From assembly GCA_022113835.1 (NCBI GenBank), contig JAILWY010000015.1, positions 9,896,501 through 9,960,500 on the forward strand: a stretch of DNA of 64,000 nucleotides, read 5' to 3'. The stretch is from Atopsyche davidsoni (taxonomy: Eukaryota; Arthropoda; Insecta; Trichoptera; Hydrobiosidae). The notes beneath the pieces were generated by a model. It saw only the letters and a list, made by a program, of their open reading frames with translations, ran no database searches and was not told where the DNA came from. The translations under genes and the position numbers were made by a program. Positions 34,684-44,399 of this stretch are shown here, in pieces; the stretch's first letter is position 1; every line of letters starts with the position of its first letter.

Positions 34684-34842
34684 GTGCAGAATTTACGACA
34701 GAGGCTGGAGAGTACAGCCAAACTTATAAACCTGGCCCTGGATAGAGACGTGATCAGTGAGACGGTTACGAACCTCTTCAGAACAGTGGCACCTGAAGAA
34801 AAATATTTATCCACTTTGTTTCCGAGTGACTTGACGTTATGA
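34684..34842 (+). pseudogene. LINE ORF C-terminal relic or terminal exon
   Basis: An open frame without ATG reads VQNLRQRLESTAKLINLALD, RDVISETVTNLFRTVAPEEK, YLSTLFPSDLTL and a TGA at 34840-34842. The frame runs upstream to about 34645. LALDRDxxxETVTNLFRTxAPEE resembles LINE reverse-transcriptase C-termini and the relic at 11.5 kb (NRDMFKEMVTNVL...EEEK). Alternatively, GCTTGGGTGCAG|AA could be a 3' splice site at 34690, and AATAAA at 34856-34861 a poly(A) signal, making this a terminal exon. The codons are less AT-rich than the flanks. I favour the LINE reading slightly. Confidence 0.4.
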
Positions 34843-35604
34843 GCTATATGACGTAAATAAAATATATATCTTTTTTAGCAAATAACACAAATCACTAAAT
34901 ATAACACAACATGTTATAATAGATTTCACTGCGGAAATTTTCCATATTTTTGCGTTTTTCGCAGTGCTCTTGTCCGTAAAACCCGTGATTTGTCAGCTCC
35001 CGAGCCTTACTGATAAAATGCAAAAAGCCTGTTAAACTCATTCCTGATAAATGATAAATGGATGATCGTTTTATATAACTTCAGGTACAGCTTTCATTAA
35101 ACATCATAGTAGTTCAATTGACTTGAGCACCGGGCCGCAATAAACTAGGCGGAATAGTCGCGGCTGTTATCCTATGAGTAATACTTCTTTTTATGTAGCT
35201 CCGTTGGTAAGAATAATTAAAAAACCATTTCCCAACTAGCTGAATAGATTTCCTTTTGTATTGTTGGGGAAAGTTTTCTATGGAATTTGAACAAAAACAT
35301 CAATTTAAACCACATAAGACCACTGCTATGGAAGGAATCAGATTGCTTGGAAATTAGATTTTATACTTAAAATACGATCAGCCTATCTTTAATTCAAATC
35401 GCTTAAACTGCTTTACATACAAACTTACTGTTTACTTCCCACTCTGTTTTTTTTCTGATTTGTTTAATTTAAACACCCAAATTATTGAAGAATCAAATAA
35501 TGCTTATTTTTCGGGGGAAAAATAAAATGCCAAAAGAACAAAAACAAAAAGTACGTAAGTAAAACGGTAATTAAAAAATTGTATAAAATAGGAAAACTGC
35601 ACGT
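34843..35604. other. AT-rich noncoding stretch
   Basis: Moderately complex at 34980-35170 (including CACCGGGCCGC), otherwise AT-rich. No gene. Confidence 0.35.
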
Positions 35605-35670
35605 TATTCCAGTTTGATCTTCATCTTGACAGGTGAATTCCAAATCGACACTGTATTGATATTAATATTA
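35605..35670 (+). repeat. SINE fragment (CAGGTGAAT family)
   Basis: CAGGTGAATTCCAAATCGAC and ACTGTATTGATATT match the region 3' of the B box in this family. A TTTGATCTTCATCTTG segment before it is a decayed B-box end. No A box remains. Confidence 0.4.
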
Positions 35671-36439
35671 ATAATAAAAAAATTACAACAAGAATAAATC
35701 ATTTTCAAATTGGACTAGTATGTGCCATTTGATATTTATCTTTTTATAGTTTTTTTAGTTCAAATTTGTATTGATCAACTTTATTACTTAAAAAAATAAC
35801 AAGGGCATGATATGATATATCAGATATAACAGTAATGGTTTCGGTCATTATAGGTTCACATATCATTGAATAAATATATATTTTTTTATTTTTGATAGAA
35901 ACCTTGTATTTAAGAATATATCAAATAATATTTTATATTTTACATTAGGATGAAAAAAAATATATTTTAAGTCAATACATTTTTCATTATTAATTCATTG
36001 AAGTAAAAAGCCAATTTTTTTTTTTTATTATTATTAATAAATATAAATTTAATAAAAATTTAAAAATGCTTTTTTTAGAGCTTTATCACTAAGATAGGAG
36101 ATATTTCAATTTGAGTTTGGCGATCTTGTATAAGGCGAAAGTACTTTCACTTTTTCAGTGTTGAATGTCAATTACCTCGTAAACCATTTAAATTTTAATT
36201 ACACTAAAATATAAAAAACCAATTAAACAAATTGTTGTGAAGCTCTTTGTTTTATTTTTTTTACCGTGAACACAATCACGTTATTTAGCTACATTAATAT
36301 CAAATAATTTTGATTCTGAACGCATCGGAAAGAATAGGCTTCAATAATACATAAAAGCAAAACCTTTTCCATAATATTAATAATTTGAATCAATCTATCC
36401 GAGTTTCCCCAATAACACAAAAGTCTCGTACATTATTTA
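35671..36439. other. AT-rich noncoding stretch
   Basis: No supported feature. Confidence 0.45.
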
Positions 36440-36720
36440 TATCCAAACACGTTCAGGCCACACAAAATTACAGGTAAGTGGACTCTAATACCCAGCGTAC
36501 GGGACGTGGAATATCCAACCCTTAAATTTTCTACTTTATGTAAATTTCCCACCGGCCATTTCCGCCCGCAGCCATTTTTATTTCGTGAAAAGGAAGTGGA
36601 TTAACATCCTTAATAACAGTTTATCGTGGCGGCCATTTTTCGATAACAATCGCGTAGCAGTTTCCTCTTTTTTGGTGAACTATCGGATAGTGTGCTGAGA
36701 TTTTCTCTTTTTAATAATGA
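36440..36720. promoter_or_regulatory. Complex block, candidate conserved noncoding element
   Basis: Contains ACCGGCCATTTCCGCCC, GCGGCCATTTTTCGATAAC, AGCCATTTTTATTTCGTG and ACTATCGGATAGTG. GGCCATTT occurs twice in the block (CCGGCCATTTCC and GCGGCCATTTTT), with a related GCAGCCATTTTT between them. The repeated motif suggests clustered sites for one factor. Confidence 0.35.
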
Positions 36721-38719
36721 CGTGTTTGAAGATTATGTTTATATTCCATTCATAGGCTCAAACATGAATATACCTCGAAATCTCGTTCATTGTGATATCT
36801 CCATACAATTTGGATAGTTCAGTCATATTTATTAGAAATTAAGGCCATTCTGAATTTTAAAAATTATATTTTTTAAGTTGCATATTTTTTAAAAACACGT
36901 TTTTATTACATTTAAAAAACATCCAATAAATCATGTTAAATTAATAATTGTAATATTACTTTGTCAAACAATTATGCCAAACATAGCCACGAATATATTT
37001 TATTCCGTTTTGGTATAAATTTTGGCATAAAACACCAACAATATTTTTAAATTTTTATTATAAACTAATTAAATAAACCTTCATTATCACTTATATTTAA
37101 TAAAATCAGTTGGAGAATATTTATAAACTGATGTTAAAAATATAAGTTTTCCATAATTCTTTAGAAGATTTCAGAACGAATCCGGAAAAAAATTGCTCAT
37201 CGAAGAAAATGTTGCCATATGAATATTAAAATTCTCACCCTGGATGAAAAGTAAAATAGACCTATCGTTGATTGTTTTCTCATTTATAATAACACTAATA
37301 ATTTTTTTCTTGTCTCAACTCCATTAAATTTATTAATAAATTTGTGAAATTTGACACGTCAATATTTCAATAAATTTCAAGAATATCATATTATTTCTAA
37401 CAATAAAAAAATTGAAATCACCTCATATCTTAGAAATAACATTGAGTATAATTGTTTTTTTTTTTTTTTTAATAAAACCGAAGAATTAAACGTCATAGCA
37501 TTAAGAGTATATTTATATATCTATGAATACAACATAACCAAGCAATATACGTTTAATATTTATGTTATTTCACAGATTTAAAGGATTCTAAGTTTATTAA
37601 AAACTGAAATTATTTTAGACGCAACATGAACTATTAAATATGTCAGTATTAAGTATTCACCTATATAAAACGATTTGTTAAAATGACTAGGCTATGTGCG
37701 GTCGTAATTTTTTTCATTAATATAATTTTTAAAAATGTTTGTTCAATCGTCTTCTATTATTGGGCATATAATTCCATATGTGACTCACAGAGAATTGTGT
37801 TCTACGTGCTTAATATTAAATGGGGTATTGCGTCATCGATGGTAGAAAGAGGCTAAGCGAAATCGATTTCGAATTAACGGTTAAGTTCCAATAAATGGAA
37901 ATTAGAGTTTCCCATAAAAAGGGTTAATAAATATTTGTCCAATAAGAAATTGTATGGTGCTGTTTCTAAACTATAAAACATACGAAAGCAATGACTAAAA
38001 CGAATTTTAAATTTGTAGTTTATAATATAAATTGAAAGTAAAAATATACCGAATGTGGTACCGTAGACCATCTGTTATATACTAAACTGCTGAATATTTG
38101 AAAAACCTATAATTAATGCTTTATTATAATTTACTTAAATTTCATAGTAAATTCTAATACTTAAGCACTTTATAATTTTCAGCGTAAAATATTAAAATAA
38201 CAAATGACACAAACATACAGTAAAATATTTCCTAGCTTAGTTCTTAGCTTAGCATTACGTAATAGACTGGTAACGAAAATTTTGTGTCATAATCTTTATC
38301 CTAATATTACACGTCTTCTATGCTTTAAAATAAATCCGAACAATTTAAATATTTTTAAATATCTTCTAGATTTGCACGAAAAAGATAAATAAAATTAGAG
38401 TGGTTTGATAAAAGTAGTAATTTTTATACCTTAGTTTCAGTTTAGTCACAATTTAATTTTTAACTAATGAACTATGCTAATTGTTATTCGTCTAGAATAA
38501 AATTAAAATGATCCGCGTATATTTCTATCCGAAACAGATTCAATGATGCAAAAATTATGGAACACGTTAACTCTAGAACGGCACACAAAATTGTATAAAA
38601 TAATCGCTTGAGAATACAGCATTTGAGCAGTAATCAAAAAATATTCAGTGTAAAAGAGCTTACAACATACCTTCATTTCAGCGCAGGCACAGTTCGATTT
38701 GAAAAAAACTCCCGAATCC
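36721..38719. other. AT-rich noncoding stretch
   Basis: Long AT-rich sequence with chance ORFs (for example 37351-37581 and 38204-38392) and a T17 tract near 37455-37471. Slightly complex at 37790-37870. No gene. Confidence 0.45.
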
Positions 38720-39000
38720 GCCAATCCCCCAGAATGAAACTCACTACCCTAGCGAGCAAAAGCGAAATGAACTTTGAAACACCGCAGGCCTCGGGAGGGA
38801 GGGATGCTCGCGTGCAGGGGTTTGTTTTGGCGAGGTTGCCATGGCGACGGACATGTTCACCGTCCACATTGCTACGTGGGTACCTACCGCTTACCTTTCG
38901 CCGAAACGATTTCCATTGCCGTGTATATAAGCACACACATAATGTGGATAGTGTCACCACGGAGCGCCGAAAAGTTGGGACGATAAAAAAAACATTAAGC
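38720..39000. promoter_or_regulatory. GC-rich island, open in several frames
   Basis: Overlapping ORFs on both strands of 70-136 codons read through it without any domain. It includes GTTGCCATGGCGACGG (an RFX/X-box-like GTTGCCATGGCGAC, 38834-38847) and CTACGTGGGTACC. The X-box-like palindrome is the most interesting feature; ciliary genes use such sites. Otherwise it is a candidate conserved block. Confidence 0.35.
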
Positions 39001-39169
39001 AATGTGTCATCAAAATAAAATTATTTATATTTGTGAAGACCGTCTCACAGGAAGTACGATTTTGCCTATACAGGTTTTATTGATTGAGTACATTTTTTTC
39101 AAATATTGAAAATTGATTAAAGAAACTCTCATAAATATCATATCATATCATAAAGAAAATATCATATCG

Positions 39170-39242
39170 TGATTTGTTTGGGATTTGAACCCACATCCCC
39201 AAGCTTACATGGCCGGTGCATTACCAATTATACTAACAAATC
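39170..39242 (-). tRNA. tRNA-like head A (Thr-UGU-like, SINE-derived)
   Basis: The 73-nt minus-strand sequence folds with acceptor GATTTGT / ACAAATC (7 bp), D stem GTAT / ATGC, anticodon stem CCGGC / GCTTG with loop CATGTAA, and T loop TTCAAAT. Read in register, the anticodon is TGT, but position 33 is A instead of the universal U. The T stem (one weak pair) and anticodon stem carry mismatches. With the SINE body attached it is almost certainly a tRNA-derived retroposon head and not a functional tRNA. Confidence 0.6.
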
Positions 39243-39341
39243 ACTAGTACTTAGCAAGATTTTTTAACAATCATGTCCTATAAGTGAAACAACGTACAAT
39301 ATTGAATTGGCAGAAGTTAAAAATTATTGCTAAGTACCAGT

Positions 39342-39414
39342 GATTCGATGGTATAATTGGTGATGCACCGGTCATCTAAGCTTGGGGATGTGGGTTCAAA
39401 TCCCACACAAATCA
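39342..39414 (+). tRNA. tRNA-like head B (SINE-derived)
   Basis: The 73-nt sequence has acceptor GATTCGA / ACAAATC (two mispairs), D stem GTAT / ATGC, anticodon arm CCGGT-CATCTAA-GCTTG, and a perfect T arm GTGGG-TTCAAAT-CCCAC. The anticodon triplet in register is TCT. It is followed by GATGATATTTTTCTGAGAG, the family body. It pairs in trans with head A in the same element. Confidence 0.6.
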
Positions 39415-39487
39415 CGATGATATTTTTCTGAGAGTTTCTTTAGTCGATTTTCAATATTTGAAAAAATGTACTTAATCATTATCAAAA

Positions 39488-39839
39488 TTATTTATTTTTA
39501 CTAAGAGTGTATTTGAATGTGGCTTTAATCAAATTTCCTAAGAAGTGGATGGGTTTCAAGTCCAAATCACCGATTCGTGCAATAATTAGCATATTATGTT
39601 TGACAAATATGTATTTTGGATAGCCTATTGGTCTATATATTATTTTAATGATTAAAAGTGTCCGTAACCACACTTCTGTGCAGGAATAGAATGCTGCAAG
39701 CAAAGACGAAAATCGGTAAGATATTTGAGGAGTTGTGTTCGCCTTTTTAAAACTTATTGATTTTTATAGATTCGAGCAACAAACAAGCTAGTGTACACAC
39801 CACTTGATGCGGTTAAATAAATGTCGCGTATGGCTACAA
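39488..39839. other. AT-rich noncoding stretch
   Basis: No supported feature. Confidence 0.4.
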
Positions 39840-40085
39840 AAACAGTATTTTTTTCGGATTCTTAATCCATTAGCATTCGTGTGGTAACCCCACGCCGTTT
39901 GTGTGGCCACACGCCTCATTTCGTATTTTATGAATCATTATGTTGCTACCCTGATTTGGTGGCGGCGACCCCGCCTCTCAAAGTGGAATTTTAACGATCG
40001 AAGAAAGTCGTCAGTCTTTTTAAAGCTTTTTTGTTAGGACTGAAGAAAGCTCCCCGCGCTATGGCTTTTTTATATACTGTCGACG
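39840..40085. promoter_or_regulatory. GC-elevated block
   Basis: GTGTGGTAACCCCACGCC and the nearby TGTGTGGCCACACGCC form related dyads (GTGTGGCCACAC is a perfect 12-bp palindrome near 39901). GGTGGCGGCGACCCCGCC follows. No ORF of interest. Confidence 0.3.
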
Positions 40086-41035
40086 TTAAAATATAACGTT
40101 GCTCAGATTTCAGAATAGTATAAATTATTAATCTGTATTTTATCAAATGATTTTTGAACTTTTTTTTAAAACAAATCAACCTTTATACAACCTTGAGGTA
40201 TATTACAATATTATAAGCTTTTTCAAAATTTTGGTGATACAATATTCTAATAGAAATAATAATAAGGGGATGAACTATACCCAAAAACACAACTTTTAAA
40301 CAGTTATGACATAATAAATACATCTTTAAAATAATATCTCAGCAAATACCTCTCGAAGTGTTTAAATGTATTTTACAATATTGTATTTTTTATCTAACTG
40401 AGACACAATTAACCCAAAATATATGTCACAAATGTGAAAATATATATTTTTTTAATATTTCACTTTTTCAATTCAACGTGCATTGCTAGAGATCAAAGAA
40501 TTACCCAAATATTATGACTGGTAACTTTTCTTAGGTAATCTAGACTGTAGATATACTATAAATCTTATTCTATAATATTATGTTGAATTTAATAAAAATT
40601 TATGTTTGTTAATATTTCTGTGTACTTATTTTCAATGAGAATAAAAAAGATATAACAAATAAGAATACTTGATCAGATAGAGACACAGAATATATTTTTT
40701 TGCATTAAACAATATAAGCCGAGTCATTCTCCGAGATGTCTATAACGATGATATAAAGGAAATAACTACTTATTATAATTTAAACTTATAAAGAAATAAA
40801 GCTAACACGAGTTTATTTTTATTATATTTAATCTAAAGTTTCAAGCATTATATCACCTTGGCTGAATGTGAAGGTAAGGACGCGATAAGATCGGTACTAA
40901 TAATAATTTACAGTATATTTTATTTTTAATTATTTTAAAGGTTAGAAAATACAACTGTATATATGATAATAAAAAATCTAATCAAAATTCCTTAACACTT
41001 CCTCTTTGTTATTAAGAAATATTCATTGCTTTTAT
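40086..41035. other. AT-rich noncoding stretch
   Basis: No supported feature. Confidence 0.45.
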
Positions 41036-41205
41036 ATACCGTACCAACGAAAATATAAGTATTTGGTTTTTTGGGTGTTGAGATGCTTGAAATTTTGTTG
41101 GATTCTCCATCTTCGGGTATTTCTATCTTAAACGTTAAGCAGCTCAACATCCAAGAAACCGCAAAATCATCAAATAACAACGATTACCAAAACCTACATT
41201 TTTAT
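41036..41205. mobile_element. Palindromic MITE-like element, copy 4 (best preserved)
   Basis: The left arm has GGTTTTTTGGGTGTTGAGATG then CTTGAA. The right arm complement has GGTTTCTTGGATGTTGAGCTG then CTTAA. The outer right end is GGTTTTGGTAATCGTTG on the complement. The centre contains CTCCATCTTCGGG. The overlapping minus ORF (40992-41180) is a by-product. Confidence 0.65.
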
Positions 41206-41434
41206 ATGTTTATAAAAATATACTAAATTGTTTTAATTAATATTGATATTATTTTTTGTATTTTTAAAATTATAATCTGCAGGGTGTTAAAATTTTCTGA
41301 TATGTACGTTGAGTCCAGATTTAAGTGACTAATAATACTGCATAGAATTTTAAAACAAAATTCATATCATATTAATTCGTTAGAAAACGTCATATTAAAT
41401 ATTTAAAAAAAGCCTCTAAACATTTGACACATTC
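41206..41434. other. AT-rich noncoding stretch
   Basis: No supported feature. Confidence 0.4.
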
Positions 41435-41528
41435 AGTGTCAATACAAATTATCTTCGATGTAGCTGAATCCCAATGGGAATCGAACCAAATACCTATTTA
41501 TCAGAAGTTGACGTTATAACCACTAATG
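41435..41528 (-). repeat. tRNA-derived SINE (CAGGTGAAT family, tRNA plus tail)
   Basis: On the minus strand TTAGTGGTTATAACGTC is an A-box-bearing D arm, AACTTCTGATAAATAGG an anticodon region, and GGTTCGATTCCC a near-perfect B box. The tail TCGAAGATAATTTGTATTGA then CACTGAATGTG follows. The tail is shared with the copy at 50.8 kb (GAAGATGATTTGTATTGACA). The CAGGTGAAT step itself is diverged here. This is the clearest member with a complete head. Confidence 0.65.
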
Positions 41529-42274
41529 AATATTTATTTTAATAAGAATTTACATAAATATAAATTTTGAATAAGTTTTTTTTATATTTACGTAACAGTA
41601 GATCACGCAATGGCTGTACGCAACGCACTTTTTCGATTATTTACAAAGATAACCTAACTTTAATAATTTTCCATAATTTTAATTTCATAATTTTAATTTA
41701 AATTTTAACCACCGTGAACAACGCATGAATGGCACATTTTAAACCCATGACATATATTCTGTGCTGTAATTCTGATATTTTTTCAGTTAATGTAGGAATA
41801 CGGCGTTCGAAGGCTCACCATTAATCTTCAGTAGAGATGGAAGGCTTTTCTGTGCTGGTCACATGATGAACTGGATATCATTTCTGTAATGAAAAAAAAA
41901 GCAATTAATCAACTTTGAAAATAATTAAGTATGCATAATTAATAATATGCAAAGAACTTATATTTAATACAATATTTATTATTATAACGGTATTTTGACT
42001 ATAAATTGGTTGTTTATTTAAGATTCTGTATTTTTTAAGTTTGAATTCAATGTTAATCAATTTATATTATCGGTTTAAGGAAGCGCAAATGTTACCAGAT
42101 GTATTTAATTAAAATTTACGATTCAATATAAATTGATATCAACAAAAATAGAAAAAAGAAAAATTACTATATTTAATATATTTTATTTTAATGATTTTTA
42201 GTTGATTTTGTAACATAATTTTTAAATCAAAAGGATATTACAGTGATAATTTTTACACTTTTTGTGTTGAGCTA
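41529..42274. other. AT-rich noncoding stretch
   Basis: Slightly complex around 41590-41650 and 41700-41880. No gene or element recognised. Confidence 0.4.
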
Positions 42275-42480
42275 GCAGCGAATATGACCGGAAATGAACA
42301 GGTTTTGTTGCAGAGTTGCCGTCCGCTACCAATAAAGATGGCGCAGCCATCCACCGGATTTCCGAGAGTGAATAATAGATGCTCTAATTGTGATCGAAAT
42401 ATAAACGCCCGCTGCCACGTGAGCCACTGCAATTATTGTCCAATGGCGTTCGTGTCAGAACTGTGTGCGAGAAATACAGA
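42275..42480. promoter_or_regulatory. GC-elevated block with a cysteine-rich chance ORF
   Basis: The plus ORF at 42284-42574 includes RCSNCDRNINARCHVSHCNY, which has zinc-finger-like cysteine spacing (C-x2-C, C-x3-HC). It runs straight into a SINE, so its end is not a natural one. TTGTGATCG and GCCACGTGAGCC (an E-box CACGTG) are present. It may be an exon of an unrecognised Cys-rich protein or a regulatory block. Confidence 0.3.
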
Positions 42481-42504
42481 AAAAGTATTTTTAACTGTTT
42501 GGAT

Positions 42505-42650
42505 GGTTTGTTGGTTTGATGATTTGACTGCGGACTCGGAAGGTATTTGGTTCGATTCGCGTTCTGGCAGGTGAATGCGAAACGGTTGTTATTAGACATA
42601 AGCTTGTTTAAATTTTATCAAAGACGATTTGTATTATTATTGCATTAGTC
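42505..42650 (+). repeat. tRNA-derived SINE (CAGGTGAAT family)
   Basis: GGTTTGATGATTTGACTGC is a decayed A-box half and GGTATTTGGTTCGATTCGC carries the B box. GGCAGGTGAATGCGAAAC follows, then AAAGACGATTTGTATT. The order matches the 50.7 kb copy. Confidence 0.6.
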
Positions 42651-43039
42651 GGTACAAATTAATATTTCTAAAAGAGAAAAAAATTATTTCCAATAATAAG
42701 GAATTAGCGAACATACATGTTTTAATAAAACCCTTAAATCTGAAATATACCAGAACATAAACCCTCATACGGAAAAATTGATAGTCACATAATTTCCAAG
42801 CCTTACAGCCTTATCCGACATGTCACGCATTTCACATACGTAAACCTGAAAAAATATGCTATAAAAATCTCACACAGAGAATACGTAGAGACTTGTATGA
42901 CCACTATTTAATCACATAAAATACCATATAATTTTTTTTTTTTCTTCGTATAATAAAGATTATTTTTGCGTTGAAAAAACGGTAATTTAAAAAAACGCTT
43001 TAATTGCATTTTAACGTGTTTTTGAAATTAACGGGGCTG
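42651..43039. other. AT-rich noncoding stretch
   Basis: No supported feature. Confidence 0.4.
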
Positions 43040-43320
43040 TTAATAATTTATTGGTGATTCTTAAAACCGGGGTGAAGGCACCTGGCTTTATGGTTGCTGC
43101 TAAAAGCTGCTTTCTCCTCAGACCATAGACCAATAAATCAAGAAAACCTAAAACAGGGCGGATACACATACATATAGGGGTGTATATATACACCCTTCGC
43201 GGCCATAATTACTTAGGCTGTATTCTGAGTACTATTTTCCGTGTCGGCGCAATCGTTACTATAGCAGTAACAGCAGTAGATCCTAACCTGCAGTCCGCGG
43301 AAGTCTAAGAGGTCCACAAA
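43040..43320. promoter_or_regulatory. Complex block with an 18-bp palindrome
   Basis: GGGTGTATATATACACCC (43178-43195) is perfectly self-complementary. GTAACAGCAGTAG, GTCCGCGG and a C/G-rich segment follow. No ORF of note. Confidence 0.35.
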
Positions 43321-43639
43321 TTCATATTTTAAACAACGAATCAAACTCAAACTTTCAACTTTTTCAATAAAAAATATCACATACTCAATTTATTTATTAC
43401 TTACTTTTTAGGAAAACACATTACGATAAATATATAAATATATATTGATTAAATTATCACCAAAGAATAATTTTCTTTTAGTATACTCAAACTGGATGCA
43501 TTACAAATTTAATTCTAATACATAAAAAGATCTTTGTATAATGAGATGCACTCTCTAAGAATATAAAATAATAAGTCTGAAGGAGTACTTTGGAATGAAA
43601 TTCGTAAATCGCTGAAGGATTAAAAGTTGGAGGGTCACT
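43321..43639. other. AT-rich noncoding stretch
   Basis: No supported feature. Confidence 0.4.
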
Positions 43640-43785
43640 GGAGTTGGCACTATATTTAGGCCCTCGATACTCCACTTTAATAACAGGCCGCGATAAGGGA
43701 AGGTCTCACCCCCAGCTAAGCGCCTTACGTCTCGTGCGTGTCTGGCGTGGCCGTAAATCACGTGGCTAACCGCGCAAACGTTATC
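43640..43785. promoter_or_regulatory. GC-elevated block upstream of a tandem array
   Basis: Contains AAATCACGTGGCTAACCGCGC and GCTAAGCGCCTTACGTC. The array at 43.79 kb appears to have grown from the right end of this block. The minus ORF 43555-43851 has no domain. Confidence 0.3.
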
Positions 43786-44235
43786 GCTCGGATTATCATG
43801 GTCCGACTGACCGCCGGCGTACTTGAAACTTAAGTCCGCCTTATGCCACATAAAGGAGGCAATACACTTAAAAGTGAAACGACGTACTGAAAAGGTATAT
43901 CTCCCGGACTATCATGGTCCAACTTGATACATAAAAAAGGCAATATACATAAAGGTATAACGACATGGTGAATAGGTATATCTTTCGGATCATCGTGGTC
44001 CAACTTGATACTTAATTACGCCTTGTACTACATAAAGGAGCTAATACACTTAAAGGTATAACGATAAGCTGAATAGGTATTATATATTTCCCGGACTATC
44101 ATGGTCCGACTGACCGCTGGAAACTTAATTCGACCTTACACTGCATAAAGAAGGCAATATACTTTAAGGTATAACGACATACTGAGTAGATTCATAATTT
44201 ATCGTGGTTTGACTAATTCTCCTTTATACTTGAAA
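43786..44235. repeat. Tandem array, about 4.5 units of about 80-116 bp
   Basis: Each unit contains (G)GACTATCATGGTCC, a CTTGAAACTTAATTCGCC-like segment, CTACATAAAGGAGGCAATAC, ACTTAAAGGTATAACGAC and CTGAATAGGTATATCTC. The ATCATGG anchor recurs at about 43795, 43911, 43992, 44098 and 44201 (spacings 116, 81, 106 and 103). GGAC / GTCC makes a small hairpin in each unit. The first unit is the most GC-rich and later ones drift towards A/T. Confidence 0.85.
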
Positions 44236-44399
44236 TTATTTATATGGAAATATTTTATTTGATGATAATGATTTATGAAGATTTCATTTTTCTAGATTGA
44301 AATTTTACGTATTTCTATTGGGCAAAATTATGAGTATTGATAAAAATTTAAAAATTCAAACAAAGATTTTATTTTTCATTTGTATGCAAATTGGCATGT
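44236..44399. other. AT-rich spacer
   Basis: No supported feature. Confidence 0.4.

Larger units (their letters stand above)
39075..39487. mobile_element. Foldback element 1 with tRNA-like arms
   Basis: Two inverted arms, about 39075-39268 and 39316-39487, flank a 47-bp centre. From outside in each arm has TGATT(G/A)AGTACATTTTTT, TCAAATATTGAAAAT, AAAGAAACTCTCA, an ATATCAT segment, a full 73-nt tRNA-like sequence, and then TACTTAGCAA plus TTTTTAAC. The left arm carries an extra ATCAT-repeat expansion of about 20 bp. Because pairing continues inward past the tRNA 5' end, this is a true long palindrome and not just two neighbouring SINEs. No coding capacity or clear target duplication was found. 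Confidence 0.8.

Noticed and set aside
37351..37581. 76-codon plus ORF
   Set aside because: Built from A/T-rich codons around a T17 tract; no domain.
38608..39018. 136-codon plus-strand ORF and overlapping minus ORFs
   Set aside because: Several frames on both strands are open across the same GC island, the mark of low stop density and not coding. No domain or splice context.
39170..39414. Functional tRNA genes
   Set aside because: U33 is replaced, stems carry mismatches, the sequences are fused to a repeated body and occur as inverted pairs; SINE heads explain them better.
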